Assembly (NCBI GenBank): GCA_012837715.1
Contig: DUQR01000017.1
Coordinates: 1 to 42,201, forward strand
Length of the DNA stretch: 42,201 bases
Direction: 5' to 3'
Source: Bacillota bacterium
GTDB taxonomy: Bacteria; Bacillota; UBA4882; UBA10575
A program made the translations under genes and the position numbers. Positions 15,646-25,401 of the stretch are shown here, piece after piece (within the stretch, counting starts at the first letter, position 1; the number at the start of each line of letters is the position of its first letter). The notes beneath the pieces were generated by a model. The model was not told the origin of the DNA. It worked only from the letters and a program-made list of their open reading frames with translations, and did no database searches.

Positions 15646-17757
15646 GTGTCCGGACTAAATCCATTTATGATCAGAAAAAGAACGACCTTGCTTTTATTAG
15701 GCATTTTTGGCGTAATAGGCATCCTGATAGGTCGTCTTTTCTATATTCAGGGGATCAAAGCCAATTATTACCATGGACTGGCCGAAGACCAAAGACTACG
15801 GGATATCCGCGTCGAACCCATGCGCGGGACCATCTTTGACCGAAAGATGAACACCTTAGCTTTCAGTTTTGAGACGGAAGCCGTCTATGCCATTCCATAC
15901 CAGATTAAGAACGCGCAAGCCGACGCCAAAATTATTGCCGAAAAATTAAACCTTTCCGAAAAGGAAGTCTACAGTAAGCTGACGAAGAAAACTTCATTTG
16001 TCTGGATAAAATTAAAACCTGCACCGGAAGAGGCGCAAGCCATTAAAGAAGCCCGGATCCCCGGCGTGGAAGTTGCCCAAAAAGCCCAACGCTTTTATCT
16101 CCAAGGTAGTTTAGCCGCTCATTTACTTGGCATTTCCGGGATTGACAACCAAGGCCTCGAAGGCATCGAAAAATATTATGACCAATTTCTCCGGGGGATT
16201 CCCGGTAGTGAACAAGCCGAATATGATTCCAAAGGCAACTATATTCCCATGGGTGAACGGCGTTTTATCGACGCTCAGAATGGAGCGTCTTTAGTTTTAA
16301 CCGTGGACCAAGTCATCCAGTATATTGCCGAACGGGAATTGGAAAAGGCGGTGGTGGAAAACGGGGCGAAACGGGGCGCTGTTATTTTGATGGATCCGAT
16401 GAACGGAGAGATCCTTGCCTTAGCCAACTACCCAACGTTTGACCCGAATCGATATGCCCAGTTTCCCAGCGCCCAGCGGCGGAATTGGGTCCTAGCCGAT
16501 CAGTTTGAACCGGGTTCGACTTTTAAAATTATCACCGCCGCGGCCGCTCTGGAAGAAGGTATCGTCCGGCGGGATTCTCCCTTTTTTGACCCTGGTTATA
16601 TCGTCGTTGAAGACCGGACTCTAAAATGTTGGCGCGCAGGTGGTCACGGCAGTCAAACTTTTGTGGAAGCGGCGGAAAATTCATGTAATCCCGTCTTTGC
16701 TTCTTTAGCATTGCGTTTAGGCCAACAGAAATTTCTCCAGTACATCCGGGCTTTTGGTTTTGGCGAGCAAACCGGGATCGATTTTCCCGGAGAAGCAAAA
16801 GGGATCATTCCACCGCTCGCGCGCATCAAAAACGTGGAACTGGCCACCATCGGCTTCGGGCAGGGTATTTCCATCACGCCGATCCAATTATTATCTGCCC
16901 TTTCCGCCATCGCCAACGGCGGGGAATTGGTCCAACCCCGTTTGGTCAAGGAGATCCGCACCCCCGACGGCCAAGATGTGCTTAAGGAATTCAGTAAAAA
17001 TACCATTCGCCGGGTAATTTCCAAAGAGACTGCCCGGGAACTGGCGACCATCCTGAGTTCCGTGGTGGAAAACGGTTCCGGCAACCGAGCACGGATTGCC
17101 GGCTATACGGTAGCCGGTAAAACCGGAACGGCGCAAAAACCGGGAAAAGGGGGGTACGGTGAAGGACGCATTGCCTCCTTTATTGGTTTTGCCCCGGTGG
17201 AAGACCCAAAAGTGGCGGGGATTATCATCTTAGATGAACCGCAGGGGCCGGTGAAATATGGTGGGGTGATCGCCGCTCCCTTTTTCTCAACCATTGTTGG
17301 CGATACCTTAAAGTATTTAGAAGTAAAACCGAGTAAAAGTACGAAAGAGCACGGACCAAATTCCGATGAAAATTCGGTGGAAGTCCCGAATTTACTTCAC
17401 CTCCCAAAAAAAGAAGCACTTCGCATCTTAAGCGAAGCTGGACTAACCTACCGGGAACTGGGAGCGGGAGAGTATGTAATCGCGCAGAATCCGAAGGCGG
17501 GGGTAACGGTAAAACCAAAGACCACCATCTTACTCTACTATGATGAGGAATCACGTTACGGGAACGAACTTTCAACGGTAATTGTCCCCAATCTAAGCGG
17601 ACTAACTCCCCAAGAAGCAGAGAAGACCCTTAAGAAACTGGGGTTAAAACTAGCCCCTCAGGGCTGGGGTATTGCCCATCAGCAAATTCCGGCGCCTGGC
17701 ACCCGTTTATCCAGCGGCGCAACGGTCACAGTCTACTTTGTGGCTTCCAACGAGTAA
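15646..17757 (+). CDS. ftsI: Class B penicillin-binding protein with two PASTA domains (FtsI/PBP2B type)
   Basis: This transpeptidase cross-links septal peptidoglycan. The 703-aa protein has an N-terminal membrane anchor (about 13-33), a dimerisation domain and a transpeptidase domain. Catalytic motifs are S291-T-F-K294, S346-C-N and K492-T-G. Two PASTA repeats follow (about 575-640 and 645-703, opening EVPNLLHLPKKEA and IVPNLSGLTPQEA). Two PASTA repeats and the length resemble Bacillus PBP2B; SpoVD has one. There is only one such gene here, so division and sporulation forms cannot be separated. The start is GTG 15646 behind AGGGAGG. Confidence 0.93.
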   Translation: MSGLNPFMIRKRTTLLLLGIFGVIGILIGRLFYIQGIKANYYHGLAEDQRLRDIRVEPMRGTIFDRKMNTLAFSFETEAVYAIPYQIKNAQADAKIIAEKLNLSEKEVYSKLTKKTSFVWIKLKPAPEEAQAIKEARIPGVEVAQKAQRFYLQGSLAAHLLGISGIDNQGLEGIEKYYDQFLRGIPGSEQAEYDSKGNYIPMGERRFIDAQNGASLVLTVDQVIQYIAERELEKAVVENGAKRGAVILMDPMNGEILALANYPTFDPNRYAQFPSAQRRNWVLADQFEPGSTFKIITAAAALEEGIVRRDSPFFDPGYIVVEDRTLKCWRAGGHGSQTFVEAAENSCNPVFASLALRLGQQKFLQYIRAFGFGEQTGIDFPGEAKGIIPPLARIKNVELATIGFGQGISITPIQLLSALSAIANGGELVQPRLVKEIRTPDGQDVLKEFSKNTIRRVISKETARELATILSSVVENGSGNRARIAGYTVAGKTGTAQKPGKGGYGEGRIASFIGFAPVEDPKVAGIIILDEPQGPVKYGGVIAAPFFSTIVGDTLKYLEVKPSKSTKEHGPNSDENSVEVPNLLHLPKKEALRILSEAGLTYRELGAGEYVIAQNPKAGVTVKPKTTILLYYDEESRYGNELSTVIVPNLSGLTPQEAEKTLKKLGLKLAPQGWGIAHQQIPAPGTRLSSGATVTVYFVASNE

Positions 17758-17826
17758 TCCTAGTGGAATATTTTACCTATTAAATGTGAAGAATAACAGT
17801 GTCATTATTGTTTGAAGGTGTTGTCG

Positions 17827-19296
17827 ATGAAATTAAAAACAATCTTGGATGGGATCCCCATCCGTGAATTCCAAGGTGATCCAGAGCACGAAATCTCCGC
17901 GGTTTGGGCTAATTCCCAGGAAGTTACCGCCGGTTCCTTATTTATTGCGCTCAAAGGTTCGCTCCACGACGGCCATAACTTTATTCCCGAAGCTATAGCC
18001 AAAGGCGCCCGGGCTGTAATGGTGGAAACAAAAGTCCCGGTTCCGGCGGGGATCAGCCTGGTGCTGGTTGAGGATACCCAAGCTGCCCAGAGGCTGGTAG
18101 GTCAAAATTTCTACGGCGATCCGGCGTCGAAACTTAAACTGATCGGCATTACTGGAACCAAGGGTAAGACGACAACCGCTTTTCTGACTTATTCAATTTT
18201 GAAAGCCGCTGGTTTCAAAACCGGTCTCATTGGCACAATCTACAATTTAGTGAATGGACAAAAATTACCTACCAGAAACACCACTCCGGCTTCGCTTGAA
18301 TTGCAACGTCTTTTGGCGGAAATGGTCAAAGCAAAAAGCGAATATGTGGTGATGGAAGTCTCTTCCCATGCTATTGCTTTAGAACGGATAGCCGGTCTTA
18401 CTTTTTGCCGGGGAGTATTTACCAATCTCACCCGGGATCATCTTGATTTCCATTGTACTTTTGCCGACTATCTTGCCACTAAAACCAGGTTCTTTGCCGA
18501 CTTGCCTGCCACGGCCAAAGCCCTGATCAACCTGGATGATTCCCATGGCCCCCAGATTGCCGCGGCCACCAATGGAGAAGTAATTGGCTACGGTTTACGG
18601 GCCGACCTCCCGGTCCGGGCGGAAAGGGTTAGAACCACGATGAAAAAGACGGAATTCCAGTTCATGAGCGCAGAAGGTTCTTTACCGATCCACCTCAATT
18701 TAATCGGCCAATTTAATGTATATAATGCCCTAGCCGCCGGCGCGGTCGGTATTTCCTTAGGCTTCGATCTGGAAACGGTCAAACGGGGATTAGAGCAACT
18801 CCCGGGCGTGCCCGGCCGGTTCGAACTTGTCCCCACCCGAGGCGAGTACACGATCGTCATTGATTACGCACATACGCCGGATAGTTTAGAAAATCTACTT
18901 ACTACCGCTCGGGCTTTGACGCCCAAGCGGGTAATTACGGTTTTTGGGTGCGGGGGTAACCGGGATCAAGGTAAAAGAGGGTTGATGGGTGAGGTCGCGG
19001 CCAAAATAAGTGATTACACCATCATTACCAATGATAATCCACGGCGGGAAGACCCGGAAAGGATTGCCGCCCAGATCAAAAAGGGTTTTTTAGAAACTAA
19101 ACCCGATGGGGCCCTCGAAGTCCTCCTCGACCGGGAAGCGGCGATCAAAAAAGCCGTCCTTATGGCTGAGGCCGGTGATATGGTCGTGATTGCCGGAAAA
19201 GGCCATGAAACCTACCAGGACTTTGGAACGTATAAGATCCATTTTGACGATAAAGAAACTGCGCAAAGCGTAGTGAAGGAGAAAGAAGAGACTTAA
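17827..19296 (+). CDS. murE: UDP-MurNAc-L-Ala-D-Glu--meso-diaminopimelate ligase
   Basis: MurE adds the third residue of the peptidoglycan stem peptide in the cytoplasm. The product has 489 aa and three Mur-ligase domains. The ATP loop is GITGTKGKTTT. The specificity motif near the C-terminus is TNDNPRRED; DNPR is characteristic of enzymes that add meso-diaminopimelate rather than L-lysine. I start at ATG 17827, 6 nt behind GAAGGTG (17814-17820). murF follows with a 2-bp gap. Confidence 0.95.
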   Translation: MKLKTILDGIPIREFQGDPEHEISAVWANSQEVTAGSLFIALKGSLHDGHNFIPEAIAKGARAVMVETKVPVPAGISLVLVEDTQAAQRLVGQNFYGDPASKLKLIGITGTKGKTTTAFLTYSILKAAGFKTGLIGTIYNLVNGQKLPTRNTTPASLELQRLLAEMVKAKSEYVVMEVSSHAIALERIAGLTFCRGVFTNLTRDHLDFHCTFADYLATKTRFFADLPATAKALINLDDSHGPQIAAATNGEVIGYGLRADLPVRAERVRTTMKKTEFQFMSAEGSLPIHLNLIGQFNVYNALAAGAVGISLGFDLETVKRGLEQLPGVPGRFELVPTRGEYTIVIDYAHTPDSLENLLTTARALTPKRVITVFGCGGNRDQGKRGLMGEVAAKISDYTIITNDNPRREDPERIAAQIKKGFLETKPDGALEVLLDREAAIKKAVLMAEAGDMVVIAGKGHETYQDFGTYKIHFDDKETAQSVVKEKEET

Positions 19297-19298
19297 TC

Positions 19299-20708
19299 AT
19301 GCCGGTATTTACTTTAGATGAGCTAATCAAAGCCACCGCCGGGAAGCTAGTGCGAAGGGGTAATGATCAACAGATCAAGGGGGTCAGTATTGATAGCAGA
19401 ACCCTGGTGCCGGGGGAAGTTTTTATTGCGCTTAAGGGTCTCAACTTTGACGGCCATGATTATGTGCAAACCGCCATCGAGAAAGGGGCGGTCGCCGTGA
19501 TCACCGAAAGGGAACTGCCTTTACCCCCGGCTTGGCGGGGCACAGTAATTAACGTTCCCGACACCCGCGAAGCCTTCGGGCATTTAGCCCGCTTCCACCG
19601 ACTCCGTTTTGACGGACCGGTCATCGGCATCACCGGTAGTAACGGTAAGACCACCACCAAAGAATTGATCGCCTCCATTCTGGCCCAAACGGGAAAGGTG
19701 GTCAAAACCGAAAAAAATTTCAACAACGAAATCGGATTACCCCTTACTTTACTCAAGATCACCTCCGACACCAGCGCCGTCGTGGTCGAAATGGGCATGC
19801 GCGGAAAAGGACAGATTGCTTATTTAGCAAAGCTTGCCCAACCGACAATGGGGGTAATTACCAACATTGGCGTAACCCATTTGGAACTCTTAGGTAGTCA
19901 AGGGGCAATCGCCGAAGCGAAGGGGGAATTAATCCAAGCACTCCCTCCTTCCGGAGTTGCTGTTTTGAACGGCGATGATCCCTTCGTCACCCGGATGGGT
20001 ACGGGTTTTTCCGGAAAAACCCTATATTACCGACTACATTTCCGAAAGGATGAGTCGGGACCGGCGCCCGATCTTTTTACCGTCGCCATCACCACGAAGG
20101 GCGATCGGGAAGAGGTAACGGTTGACGGACGGTGGGGTCAATTTGATTTTAGCCTGCCGCTCCTCGGTCGCCATAATGTGGCTAATGCTTTAGCCGCCGC
20201 CCTCGTTGGCCTGAATTTGGGTCATAAACCCGAAGAGGTTGCTCTTGGCTTAGCCAATGTCCACAATCTGGAGAAACGCCTGCGGAGGTTAGAAATAGCC
20301 GGGATTACCGTTTTAGATGACACCTATAACGCCAGTCCGGCTTCGGTCCAGGCGGGCCTGGAGGTTTTACAGAAAATAGATCATCCCGGACGTAAAATTG
20401 CCGTTTTAGGAGATATGCTAGAACTGGGGCCGATCGGCAAAGCAGCCCATCGCCAAACCGGCGAAATGGTTGCTCGCTACGGCTGTGCCGCCCTCTTCAC
20501 CTACGGGCCGCTTTCCCTGGAAATGAAGAAAGGCGCGGCGAAAAAAGGGGTGTTGGCTTATCATTTTTCGACTAAGGAAGAACTGTGGCTGAAGTTGAAA
20601 GCCTATTTGGCTCCGGGTGATGCCATCCTGATCAAAGGATCCCGTGGTATGGAAATGGAAGGAATCGTGGAAAAGATCATTGCCCTAGAGAAGGGGGGAG
20701 AAAAATGA
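19299..20708 (+). CDS. murF: UDP-MurNAc-tripeptide--D-Ala-D-Ala ligase
   Basis: MurF adds D-Ala-D-Ala to complete the stem pentapeptide. The 469-aa protein shows the ATP-binding loop GITGSNGKTTTKE, the conserved EKNFNNEIGLPLTLL just behind it, and DDTYNASPASVQAGL in the C-terminal domain. It starts at ATG 19299. It overlaps mraY by 4 bp in an ATGA arrangement, which indicates translational coupling. Confidence 0.95.
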   Translation: MPVFTLDELIKATAGKLVRRGNDQQIKGVSIDSRTLVPGEVFIALKGLNFDGHDYVQTAIEKGAVAVITERELPLPPAWRGTVINVPDTREAFGHLARFHRLRFDGPVIGITGSNGKTTTKELIASILAQTGKVVKTEKNFNNEIGLPLTLLKITSDTSAVVVEMGMRGKGQIAYLAKLAQPTMGVITNIGVTHLELLGSQGAIAEAKGELIQALPPSGVAVLNGDDPFVTRMGTGFSGKTLYYRLHFRKDESGPAPDLFTVAITTKGDREEVTVDGRWGQFDFSLPLLGRHNVANALAAALVGLNLGHKPEEVALGLANVHNLEKRLRRLEIAGITVLDDTYNASPASVQAGLEVLQKIDHPGRKIAVLGDMLELGPIGKAAHRQTGEMVARYGCAALFTYGPLSLEMKKGAAKKGVLAYHFSTKEELWLKLKAYLAPGDAILIKGSRGMEMEGIVEKIIALEKGGEK

Positions 20709-21685
20709 ACATCCCATGGCTTGCTCTTATTGTCGCTGGAACCACAGCCTTTTTATTTGTTATTCTCTTTGGGCCTTATGTCATAAACCTCTTAGCGAAA
20801 TTGAAATTTGGCCAGACCGTGCGGACGGAAGGACCGAAAACCCACCAAAAGAAGACGGGAACTCCGACCATGGGGGGTGTGCTCATTCTGTTTGGGATTA
20901 CCGCCGGGACTTTAGCCGGTTTAGGCCGCCGTTGGTCGCCCAACCTGCGCTGGACCCTTTTTCTAACCCTTGGGTATGGCGCCTTGGGCTTGCTCGATGA
21001 CCTTTTAAATATTGTTTATCATCGCTCCTTAGGTTTGAAAGCCCGTTATAAATTGTTGGGACAAGTATTTTTAGCCGGTCTTTTCGGGTTATATGTGGTG
21101 CAGTCGGGGGTTATGGTGACCTTAAAGATACCTTATTTTGACACCCATCTCGCCTTCATCAATCCGGTAATCACCTTTCTCTTTGTTGTTTTTACCTTAG
21201 TCGCCATGTCTAATGCGGTTAATCTCACCGACGGCCTGGACGGCCTAGCCGGCGGGACCTCCCTCATCGCCGGTTTAGCGATGGGGATCTTGGCTTTACT
21301 CCAAAACGAAACCGGTCTGGGCATCTTTGCCCTAGCCTTAGCCGGCGCCTGTTTGGGCTTTATTTGGTTCAATGCTCCTCCAGCCCAGGTTTTTATGGGC
21401 GACACCGGCGCGTTAGCCCTCGGCGGCGCCTTAGGAGCAATCGGGATCCTTTCCCGGACCGCCCTTTTTCTCCCGATTATCGGCGGAATCTTCGTAGCGG
21501 AGAACCTCTCCGTAATCCTGCAAGTTTTAAGTTATAAGACAACCGGAAAACGGATCTTACGGATGTCGCCTTTACACCACCATTATGAGTTAGGCGGCCT
21601 CTCCGAAAGTAAAGTGGTGATTCGCTTCTGGATTGTCGGTATCCTGTTGGCATTATTCGGTCTGGCCGGTTATAAAATAGGATAA
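20705..21685 (+). CDS. mraY: Phospho-N-acetylmuramoyl-pentapeptide-transferase
   Basis: MraY moves phospho-MurNAc-pentapeptide onto undecaprenyl phosphate to form lipid I in the membrane. The 326-aa protein has about ten transmembrane segments. Conserved loops include KTHQKKTGTPTMGG, the aspartate pair in GLLDDLLN, NLTDGLDGLAGG, GDTGALALGGALG and the C-terminal MSPLHHHYELGG. A strong AAGGGGGG lies before the start. murD would be expected next in many Firmicutes but is absent; ftsW follows. Confidence 0.96.
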   Translation: MNIPWLALIVAGTTAFLFVILFGPYVINLLAKLKFGQTVRTEGPKTHQKKTGTPTMGGVLILFGITAGTLAGLGRRWSPNLRWTLFLTLGYGALGLLDDLLNIVYHRSLGLKARYKLLGQVFLAGLFGLYVVQSGVMVTLKIPYFDTHLAFINPVITFLFVVFTLVAMSNAVNLTDGLDGLAGGTSLIAGLAMGILALLQNETGLGIFALALAGACLGFIWFNAPPAQVFMGDTGALALGGALGAIGILSRTALFLPIIGGIFVAENLSVILQVLSYKTTGKRILRMSPLHHHYELGGLSESKVVIRFWIVGILLALFGLAGYKIG

Positions 21686-21732
21686 GTGCTTCCAAACCAA
21701 ACCAATGAGCGAAAATGGAGTGGGGTGAGGAA

Positions 21733-22830
21733 ATGAAAGCTGGGAGGCCTGATTCATTTATCTTCTTAATTGTTTTATTCCTGTTAGTCCTTGGCGTGGT
21801 GATGGTGACCAGTGCTAGTTTCCCCCGGGCTTTAAATTCAACCGGCGGCGCCGATCCTTTTGCTTTCGGCAAGAAACAACTGTTCTTTGCCTTTCTTGCG
21901 CTCGTCCTGATGGTAATCATGATTAACTTTAATTACCGGCGCTTCCGCAAGCTGACAGTGATCTTTGCCGTTTTAGCGCCTATCTTCTTGGTCCTGGTTC
22001 TCTTTTTTGGCGCTGAAATCAACGGCGCCCGGCGCTGGTTTGATTTTCGCGTCTTTAACTTTCAACCGTCTGAGTTTGCCAAATTAGCCTTGATTTTTGT
22101 CCTTGCCCATTATTTAACCGAAATCGGACCGGAAGTGCGCAATTTCTCCACCGGTATTCTCATCCCCTTGCTTTACGTTGGTTTAATCTGCGGTTTAATT
22201 ATGATGGAACCGGATTTAGGAACAACCATTGTGGTCTTTGCCATCTTTATTGCCATGCTTTTTGCCGCCGGAGTACGGGCTAGTCACCTGTTGCTCATTG
22301 GCTTGTTCGGCTTGTCCGCCGGAGCTTTCTTGATCCTTCAGGAACCCTACCGGTTACAACGGCTCTTTTCCTTTATTGATCCAACTCAAGATCCAAAAGG
22401 ATCCGGTTGGCAAATTCTCCAATCGTTAATGGCTTTAGGTTCAGGGGGAATTATTGGTTTAGGTTTGGGGCGGAGTCGACAAAAGTTTTTCTATTTACCC
22501 GAACCCCATACTGATTATATCTTCTCGATCATCGGTGAAGAGCTAGGGTTACTAGGCGCCCTTTTGGTCCTCTTGCTCTTTCTTGGTCTCGCCTGGCGGG
22601 GATATAAAATCGCTTTATCAACCAGTGATCCCTATGGCAGTCTTTTGGCCGTGGGGATAACCTCCTGGCTGGTAATGCAAGCCTTGATCAATATTGCCGT
22701 GGTGACGGCCACCATTCCTGCGACGGGAATCACCCTTCCGCTGTTAAGCTATGGCGGTTCTTCGTTAGGCCTTACCATGGCCGCCGTTGGGGTTCTGTTG
22801 AATATTTCCCGGCAAACCAATCAAACTTGA
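21733..22830 (+). CDS. ftsW: SEDS-family lipid II polymerase FtsW/SpoVE
   Basis: FtsW polymerises lipid II at the septum together with a class B PBP. The protein has about 365 aa and ten hydrophobic segments. SEDS hallmarks are INGARRWFDF...QPSEFAKLALI, then GLGLGRSRQKFFYLPEPHTDYIF and the closing ITLPLLSYGGSS. The chosen start ATG 21733 gives the typical short cytoplasmic N-terminus, but its Shine-Dalgarno (GGGGTGAGG) is close. ATG 21715 is an alternative. It could be FtsW or sporulation-specific SpoVE; position in the cluster favours the division role. Confidence 0.92.
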   Translation: MKAGRPDSFIFLIVLFLLVLGVVMVTSASFPRALNSTGGADPFAFGKKQLFFAFLALVLMVIMINFNYRRFRKLTVIFAVLAPIFLVLVLFFGAEINGARRWFDFRVFNFQPSEFAKLALIFVLAHYLTEIGPEVRNFSTGILIPLLYVGLICGLIMMEPDLGTTIVVFAIFIAMLFAAGVRASHLLLIGLFGLSAGAFLILQEPYRLQRLFSFIDPTQDPKGSGWQILQSLMALGSGGIIGLGLGRSRQKFFYLPEPHTDYIFSIIGEELGLLGALLVLLLFLGLAWRGYKIALSTSDPYGSLLAVGITSWLVMQALINIAVVTATIPATGITLPLLSYGGSSLGLTMAAVGVLLNISRQTNQT

Positions 22831-23016
22831 GCAAAGGATTGAGCGAAAGCCGGTGTGACGAGGGACAACCTGGCCCGTTGTCACTAAGATGATGTCTTTT
22901 GCATAAAATACCTACGGCTGAAGGATCCAAAAGAGCGTTCGTCACTTATAGTTGCGGCGCCTTTAATTTCTATACTTGACGTAATTAATGATTTGGCAAA
23001 GTTGGAGGTGACACGG

Positions 23017-24276
23017 GTGGAGCAATTGCATATTGTTGGCGGACGACGCCTCCATGGTCAAGTCCGCATCAGTGGCGCCAAAAACGCAGTGCTGAAATTA
23101 ATGGCCGCCTCTTTATTGGTAGAGAACGAATGTATTATTCGGAATGTGCCTTTAATTAAAGATGTTTTGACCATGATCGAGGTTTTACGCAATTTAGGGG
23201 TGGAACTATCCTGGGAAGAAGAAGCCGTCCTTAGAATTAAACCGAAAAAAGGATTGAACTATGTCGCCCCTGACGAACTAGTCCGGGAGATGCGCGCCTC
23301 TGTACAGGTGATGGGGCCGCTTTTAACCAAAATCGGAAAAGTTAAACTGTTTCAACCGGGCGGATGTGTAATCGGGCAACGACCAATTGATCTGCATCTT
23401 AAGGGATTCCAGGCTTTAGGCGCACACGTAGTCGAAGAACATGGTTACGTTTATGCCGAAGCCAGCAAACTAAAGGGTGTTGATATCCACCTTGATTTTC
23501 CTAGTGTGGGAGCGACCGAAAATATTATGGCGGCGGCGATTCTCGCCGAAGGAACCACGGTCATCAAAAATGCCGCCAAAGAACCGGAGATAATTGAGGA
23601 ACAAAACTTCTATAACCGTTTAGGCGCCCGTATCCGCGGGGCGGGCACCGATACGATTCGGATTGAAGGCGTTCCTGCTTTACGTTCGGTTCCCGTTGAC
23701 TATACCGTGATTCCCGACCGGATTGAAGCCGGAACTTATATCCTGGCCGCGGCGATCACCGGTGGAGAGATTACCCTTTTAGATGTGATTCCTGAACATT
23801 TTGAGGCTTTAACTTCCAAGCTAAAAGAATGCGGAGTCCAAATCCAGATTGACGGCGATAACATGACCGTAGCCTCTAGTGGAAAACTAAAGGCGATTGA
23901 TGTCACGATCTTACCCTATCCCGGTTTTCCCACCGATCTACAACCCCAAATGACGGCTGTCATGTCCCTGGCCGACGGAACCAGTCTGATTACAGAGAAT
24001 GTTTTCGGAGGCCGTTTCCGTTATGTGGACGAATTAGTACGCATGGGCGCTAATATCCGGGTGGAGGGGAGGAGCGCAGTAGTAAAAGGGGTTAAACGTT
24101 TGACCGGCGCCGCCGTGATTGCCCCCGATCTACGGGCGGGTGCGGCTCTCGTCCTGGCCGGCTTGGCGGCTGAAGGTAAAACCGTCATCGAAGGGGCACA
24201 TTTTATTGACCGCGGTTACGAACGGATCGAAGAAAAGCTATCCTCCTTAGGAGCGGAGATCTCCCTTATAAATTAA
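23017..24276 (+). CDS. murA: UDP-N-acetylglucosamine 1-carboxyvinyltransferase
   Basis: MurA performs the first committed step of peptidoglycan synthesis, transferring enolpyruvate from PEP to UDP-GlcNAc. The 419-aa product has the substrate-binding ISGAKNAVLKLM near residue 14. The catalytic, fosfomycin-reactive cysteine is Cys117 in PGGCVIGQRPIDLH. The start GTG 23017 follows GGAGGTG (23004-23010); the upstream in-frame TTG 22993 has no ribosome-binding site. A 186-bp gap separates it from ftsW. murG and murB, often present here, are missing. Confidence 0.95.
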   Translation: MEQLHIVGGRRLHGQVRISGAKNAVLKLMAASLLVENECIIRNVPLIKDVLTMIEVLRNLGVELSWEEEAVLRIKPKKGLNYVAPDELVREMRASVQVMGPLLTKIGKVKLFQPGGCVIGQRPIDLHLKGFQALGAHVVEEHGYVYAEASKLKGVDIHLDFPSVGATENIMAAAILAEGTTVIKNAAKEPEIIEEQNFYNRLGARIRGAGTDTIRIEGVPALRSVPVDYTVIPDRIEAGTYILAAAITGGEITLLDVIPEHFEALTSKLKECGVQIQIDGDNMTVASSGKLKAIDVTILPYPGFPTDLQPQMTAVMSLADGTSLITENVFGGRFRYVDELVRMGANIRVEGRSAVVKGVKRLTGAAVIAPDLRAGAALVLAGLAAEGKTVIEGAHFIDRGYERIEEKLSSLGAEISLIN

Positions 24277-24393
24277 TCAGAAAACCGAGTATAAAATTTC
24301 CTCCCATAGTAAAGAGTAAAAATTAAGGAATATTTTTCAGAGAAAATCGTAACATTTAAGGAGAGAACTTATTTTGATGGGGAGGGGCAAATA

Positions 24394-24876
24394 TTGGAAA
24401 CTAAAAAATCACTAAAGGCCTTTACTTCAATATTGACCAAAGTGGCTGGTCTGGTTTTCTTTGCATTTCTTGCCATCTCATTAGGGGTCATTTTCGGCAC
24501 CTTATTTAAGGATTGGGTAAGCGAGGATCCGTTATCGCCGGTCCAAGGGAAAAACGAACCGTATCAGGAACCACTAACCATCAAACTTCCGGAACAAGAG
24601 ACACCCGAAGACACCAGTAGTACTTATTTTTACTCGGATGAATATTTCCCGTCCGAAACAGCGGTCAGGTTTAAAGTACAAGTCGGACCTTTCCAAGTCC
24701 GGGAAGAAGCGCTCCAGGTTGCCAGTACTTTACAAAACGAAGGTTATCCGGTTTTTGTCAGCAAAGGCCTCCCGTGTTATGTCCAAGTTGGTGCATTTTC
24801 CAACCCGAGTAATGCCAGCAATCTCCAGAATGAATTGATCGGTAAAGGTTATTCCGCCTATATCAAAGAAGAATAA
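24394..24876 (+). CDS. Membrane-anchored SPOR-domain protein
   Basis: The 160-aa protein has one transmembrane segment (about 17-37), an acidic proline-rich linker (about 45-90) and a C-terminal SPOR domain (about 92-158: FKVQVGPFQVREEALQVAS and YVQVGAFSNPSNASNLQNEL). SPOR domains bind septal peptidoglycan stripped of stem peptides, so a role at the division or spore septum is likely. It starts at TTG 24394 behind GGGGAGGGG. It stands alone between murA and a strong terminator. Confidence 0.85.
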   Translation: METKKSLKAFTSILTKVAGLVFFAFLAISLGVIFGTLFKDWVSEDPLSPVQGKNEPYQEPLTIKLPEQETPEDTSSTYFYSDEYFPSETAVRFKVQVGPFQVREEALQVASTLQNEGYPVFVSKGLPCYVQVGAFSNPSNASNLQNELIGKGYSAYIKEE

Positions 24877-24916
24877 TAAACCGAAACCAACTGGAAAGTC
24901 ATCTTTATCCATCCAA

Positions 24917-24970
24917 ACGACAATTCTTGTTTAAAAGAAGGATTTAAAACAGAATTGTCGTATTTTTTTT
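24917..24970 (+). terminator. Intrinsic terminator after the SPOR gene
   Basis: ACGACAATTCT (24917-24927) pairs with AGAATTGTCGT (24951-24961), extended inside by GTTTAAA/TTTAAAAC, and is followed by eight or more T residues. Confidence 0.9.
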
Positions 24971-25024
24971 TAGGCTCTTTTTTTGCTAAAATAAAGCAAT
25001 CAATTTCCATAAGGAGATGGCCGG

Positions 25025-25396
25025 ATGAAATTACGTGAGGTGCAAAAACTGCTCAAAGCGAAAACCCTGACCGGAGAAGGACTATTAGACCAACTAGAGG
25101 TCAAAATGATCTGTGGTTCCGACTTGATCAGTGATGTTTTAACTTTTACCAAAGAAAAATCCCTACTCCTTACCGGTTTAACTAACCCCCAAATTATCCG
25201 GACCGCTGAAATGATCGATCTCTGTGGAATTGTCTTTGTGCGGGGGAAAACCCCCAGCGATGAGGTTGTTTCCATGGCGGCGGAACGGTCCCTGCCTTTA
25301 CTCGTCACCGACCTTCCGCTTTATGAGTCTTGTGGCCTTTTATATAATGCCGGTTTACAAGGGTGCAGCGGACTGCAGATCAACTGCCGGGGGTGA
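25025..25396 (+). CDS. DRTGG-domain protein (first copy)
   Basis: The 123-aa protein consists of a DRTGG-like domain: an opening MKLREVQKLLKAKTLTGEG, a middle SDLISDVLTF, and an alpha/beta pattern ending LPLLVTDLPLYESCGLLY. DRTGG domains occur in phosphotransacetylases and CBS proteins and are of unknown, probably regulatory, function. It starts at ATG 25025 behind AAGGAG. An ATPase gene follows 5 bp later, and a second DRTGG gene lies at 27240, flanking the HydS-like gene. Comparable stand-alone DRTGG genes occur in hydrogenase clusters of Clostridia and Thermotogae. Confidence 0.8.
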   Translation: MKLREVQKLLKAKTLTGEGLLDQLEVKMICGSDLISDVLTFTKEKSLLLTGLTNPQIIRTAEMIDLCGIVFVRGKTPSDEVVSMAAERSLPLLVTDLPLYESCGLLYNAGLQGCSGLQINCRG

Positions 25397-25401
25397 CAGA
25401 A

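Noticed and set aside
22851-22886. Terminator between ftsW and murA
   Set aside because: GTGAC...GTCAC arms pair imperfectly and there is no T tract; it may be a weak structure only.
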